Assembly: GCA_019873625.1 (NCBI GenBank)
Contig: JAIOAW010000005.1
Location: 1-64,000 of the forward strand
Reading direction: 5' to 3'
Length of the DNA: 64,000 bases
Origin: Chloroflexota bacterium
GTDB taxonomy: Bacteria; Chloroflexota; Anaerolineae; UBA1429
In this document: positions 61,556 through 64,000 of the stretch, one piece after another
How positions within the stretch are numbered: the stretch's first letter is position 1
Layout of the letters: every line of letters starts with the position of its first letter
Notes under the pieces: model-generated
What the model saw: only the letters and a program-made list of their open reading frames with translations
What the model was told of the DNA's origin: nothing
The model's database searches: none
Program-made: the position numbers and the translations under genes

Positions 61556-62747
61556 TTACGGCGTCTGAGCGCCCGTGGCCGCCTCTTCGGCATCCACCAG
61601 GCCCCAACCGTACCACGCATCGCGCCCTTCGGCCCCTAGATCATCCGCAGTGGATTGCAGGATCGCCCGCACATCGTCGGGGGTGTTCGCTCGCCCTGCG
61701 GCGAGCACCAAGGCTGCGGCCCCAGAGACGTGTGGCGTGGCCATCGAGGTGCCGCTGGCGGTTCGGTAATAGCCGTCGTTCCAGGTGGAGTCAATCTCCA
61801 CTCCCGGCGCGGCCAATTCGACCTCCGGCCCGCGGCTGCTGAAGGAGGACAGGACGTCGTTGCTATCGGTGGCCGAAACGGCGATAACCTCCGGGTAGGC
61901 CGCCGGGTAGTTTACACTGTTGTCCACACCGTCATTCCCGGCTGCCGCCACGAGCACGATGCCCGCTTGGTAGGCCTTTTGGATGGCCTCATGGTAACTC
62001 GTCGTGCCGCCCCCACCCAGGCTCATATTGGCGACTTGTATGCCGTTTTGGATGCACCAATCTAGCCCCTCGATGATATCCGACACGAAGCCGATGCCGC
62101 GCGAGTTCAACACCTTGACGGCGTACAGATCCGCCTCCGGCGCCACGCCGACTACCCCAATCCCGTTTTGGCGGGCGGCGATGATACCGGCGACGTGGGT
62201 GCCGTGGCCGTTATCGTCATTGCAACTTTTGCGTGGGTTGAGCGCGTTATAACCCCCCTTGATGTTCTCCTTGAGGTCGGGGTGGTCGAGGTCAATGCCG
62301 GTATCAATCACCGCTACTTTGATGCCGGCACCGCGAGTTGTAGCCCAGGCTAGATCGGCATCAATGCGATCTACACCCCAGGGAAGGACCTCTGCCGGTT
62401 GAGGGGGCGGCGTCTTAGGTGGTTTGGCGGGGTTCGAGGGTTTGCCCAGGGCATAGGCGATGGGGTCATCCTCTACACGGAGCACCCCCGGCGCGCGGGC
62501 CAGGGCCGCTTCTGCTTGGGGGAGGCAAGAGCACGGCCATCCCACTCACCAAGGGGAGATGCTTGATGACCACTCCGCCGAACTGCCGCACGAGGGCCTC
62601 GCGGGCCGGTTCGTTCAGGGCCGACCCTTCAAAGACCACGATGCGGCGCACAGGCACCCCCGTTGGCCCTTGAGCCGCACTGGGTAGGGTTATAGATACA
62701 AGAAGAAGGGTCAATACAATGGCCAGGAACAGTTTGAACCGACGCAT
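61556..62747 (-). pseudogene. Subtilisin-like (S8) secreted serine protease, frameshifted
   Basis: The 5' part (MRRFKLFLAIVLTLLLVSITLP signal peptide, then an I9-type propeptide RRIVVFEGSALNEPAREALVRQFGG ending MAVLLP) and the 3' part (starting QAEAALARAPGVLRVEDDP) are in different frames. They join at a run of five C (plus strand 62518-62522): removing one C restores a single frame of about 396 residues. The catalytic Asp (VIDTGIDLDHPDL), His (GHGTHVAGI) and Ser (GTSMATPHVSGA) are all intact. Either a sequencing/assembly slip, phase variation at the C-tract, or a recent mutation explains it. Confidence 0.85.
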
Positions 62748-63420
62748 ATGTCCCCCCCTTTCATGAGCGCAGAGCAAGATACGGCTGATACTTTACTGTT
62801 TCTAGTATATCACGCGACGGGTTAGAAGTCAAGGAATTTTGGGGGAATACACGGAATGACAAAAGATGAGTACCCTTATACCGCTTGCCTTTCTCGATAA
62901 GATGGAGCAAAATCCTTCGGCGAACAGATATTCTGAATCGAAGCGCTCAGCCGTATTGCGTTACGCTTGCCCTCATAAAATTGATGCTCTCGCTGAGTTA
63001 GCGTACCAACACCAGCGGGAACCGAGATATGTCATCCCTTTGGCCCTAAAAGAGGCCGTACAGGAACGACAGTTCTTGTTTTTGAGGAAAATGGCTTTAG
63101 GATTTGTACACTTTCAATATGGCTGCGATAGGCATGTGGTCCCCTATGAAATCGCTATGCAAGGTGTCCGCCGTGGCATCGGGCGTCCGCACGCAGAGGC
63201 CGTGACCGATTATGCCTGGGAATGCGATCAAGTCTTCGGCTCGGGCAAGCCTATTTGCGGCCATTGAGCCATTATGAGTGAAGCCGTCATAGTGGATGAT
63301 GCAATGACGAGTCGGCATCATCCAGATTCGTCCATGCTGCAATAAACACAGGAGCGCAGAGGCTTAGGCCCCTTGGGTGTGCAAAAAGGGCGGAACGGAA
63401 AAGGTTCTGGAGTTTCGTAA
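62748..63420. other. AT-richer region without a convincing gene
   Basis: Composition drops sharply in GC here compared with the preceding 62 kb. A minus-strand frame at 63342-63097 (81 residues) ends GDHMPIAAILKVYKS, faintly like the C-terminal end of endonuclease/exonuclease/phosphatase proteins, and may be a gene remnant. A 133-residue plus-strand frame at 62866-63267 overlaps it and shows no family resemblance. I do not annotate either as a gene. Confidence 0.4.
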
Positions 63421-64000
63421 ATGGGTGAAAATATGGATGCAAGAAATGGCCATATGACGGAAAAATCCCTTGATCTACAGCAAAACCTAAGCGATCTTCA
63501 GTCCCATTCGATCAAGATCTTGGGAATTCTTCTTGGGAGTGTGGGCTATCTCTGGTTGATGGGAGTGATGTGGCCCAAAATCGGCGTGCAGGTAACATTC
63601 TGGGATTGGTTAGGGAGTGTGTTGTGCGTTCTCACGGCCGTGTTGGGCCTTTGGTTTTCGCAGCGTTTACCAACCTTTGGGGCGATCTTTCTGACCCTCT
63701 GTTTCTTCGCGGCCACTCTTTGCTTGGTTTATTCTATGAATACGGTGGAGTCGGTTTACTTTTTTGCACTTCCTATCATTGCTTCGAGCGCTCTTTGGGG
63801 TACGGAGTTTATATTTTTTATTTCTGTTTTAATATGTATAGCAAGTACATTTTTGCTCAGATATGGTTGGAATTTTGATATTATGTCTTTTTCATTTTTG
63901 CGTCCCATCCTCTTCATTGGGGTTATCTCGATTACTTCCTGGCTCTCCACACGGAATCTGTATACAGCACTTGAATGGGTCTGGAATGGTTATGAGACGG
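63421..64000 (+). CDS. N-terminal part of a polytopic membrane protein, probably a sensor kinase (cut by window end)
   Basis: An open frame runs without a stop from ATG 63421 to the window edge (193 codons). After a polar start (MGENMDARNGHM) it has about six hydrophobic helices, including KILGILLGSVGYLWLMGVMW, GAIFLTLCFFAATLCLVYSM and ILFIGVISITSWL. It then enters STRNLYTALEWVWNGYET, a segment I associate with the linker before the coiled coil of Chloroflexota histidine kinases. GGAG lies eight bases upstream of the ATG. The kinase call is inference because the catalytic part is outside the window. Confidence 0.6.
   Translation, partial: MGENMDARNGHMTEKSLDLQQNLSDLQSHSIKILGILLGSVGYLWLMGVMWPKIGVQVTFWDWLGSVLCVLTAVLGLWFSQRLPTFGAIFLTLCFFAATLCLVYSMNTVESVYFFALPIIASSALWGTEFIFFISVLICIASTFLLRYGWNFDIMSFSFLRPILFIGVISITSWLSTRNLYTALEWVWNGYET

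Noticed and set aside
62866-63267. 133-codon plus-strand frame
   Set aside because: No family resemblance, poor ribosome site, and it overlaps another equally weak frame on the opposite strand.
63097-63342. Small gene on the minus strand ending GDHMPIAAILKVYKS
   Set aside because: The resemblance to the end of endonuclease/exonuclease/phosphatase proteins is too slight, the start lacks a ribosome site, and it would be a fragment of about 80 residues.
1-64000. CRISPR arrays, insertion sequences, prophage genes, rRNA genes
   Set aside because: I looked for regularly spaced repeats, transposase or integrase motifs and rRNA stretches and saw none.

Overview
The window is a GC-rich bacterial chromosome segment (except the last ~1.2 kb) with about 50 genes, two tRNA genes, two T-box leaders and one large unassigned RNA gene. 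The gene content fits a member of the Chloroflexota, probably Anaerolineae-like: CIRCE-controlled groESL, DUF362 plus a membrane polyferredoxin, a trpG-trpD fusion, many GT-C and clan-A carbohydrate enzymes, and ATG starts behind strong GGAGG sites. That placement is inference from gene content; no rRNA is present to confirm it.

Layout. 0-2.5 kb: groES-groEL behind two CIRCE operators. 2.5-6.5 kb: a GT-C glycosyltransferase and metG, bracketed by inverted copies of a ~150-bp intergenic repeat. 6.5-9.6 kb: a PhnP-like metallo-hydrolase, nitroreductase, zinc-ribbon protein and a TIM-barrel protein. 9.5-15.8 kb: a six-gene minus-strand carbohydrate operon (AraD-like epimerase/aldolase, TGS-domain nucleoside kinase, sugar isomerase, ThuA, BadF/NAGK-type kinase, GH4 glucosidase). 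15.9-19.2 kb: a secreted protein, an RRM protein with a hairpin leader, a DUF4038 glycosidase, a DUF4332 protein and tRNA-Arg(CCT). 19.2-21.7 kb: clan-A glycosidase, solute-binding protein, GNAT. 21.7-28.3 kb: an operon of S4 protein, two TrkA (KTN) proteins and a Na,K-ATPase-like P-type ATPase, then fusA. 28.6-33.2 kb: an Ldh2-type dehydrogenase, a VapBC pair, and DUF362 plus a NapGH-like polyferredoxin.

33.2-44.2 kb: aromatic amino acid block. A tRNA-Trp T-box leader precedes a complete trpE-GD-C-F-B-A operon whose cistrons mostly overlap by ATGA. It converges on pheS-pheT, which has its own tRNA-Phe T-box leader. 44.2-50.2 kb: a second minus-strand sugar operon (ROK kinase, FAH-family enzyme, GH106-like hydrolase, Gfo/Idh/MocA dehydrogenase). 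50.4-53.9 kb: a CrtQ-like glycosyltransferase and CrtO-like acyltransferase pair, tRNA-Asp(GTC), a CPBP protease and a DUF998 protein. 53.9-55.2 kb holds the two most unusual items: a ~508-nt stand-alone structured RNA with a near-consensus promoter, closing helix and terminator, and a peroxiredoxin whose peroxidatic cysteine codon is TGA, followed at the right distance by a GGUC-loop bacterial SECIS-like hairpin. 55.3-62.8 kb: a response regulator/diguanylate cyclase, rpiA, an MtaA-type UroD-family protein, sfsA, an SRPBCC protein, an MFS transporter and a frameshifted subtilisin. 62.8-64 kb is AT-richer, mostly without clear genes, and ends in the start of a membrane protein cut by the window edge.

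No rRNA, CRISPR array, insertion sequence, prophage or replication origin was seen. Starts were set by Shine-Dalgarno spacing and family N-termini. No database search was possible, so family names come from recognised motifs.
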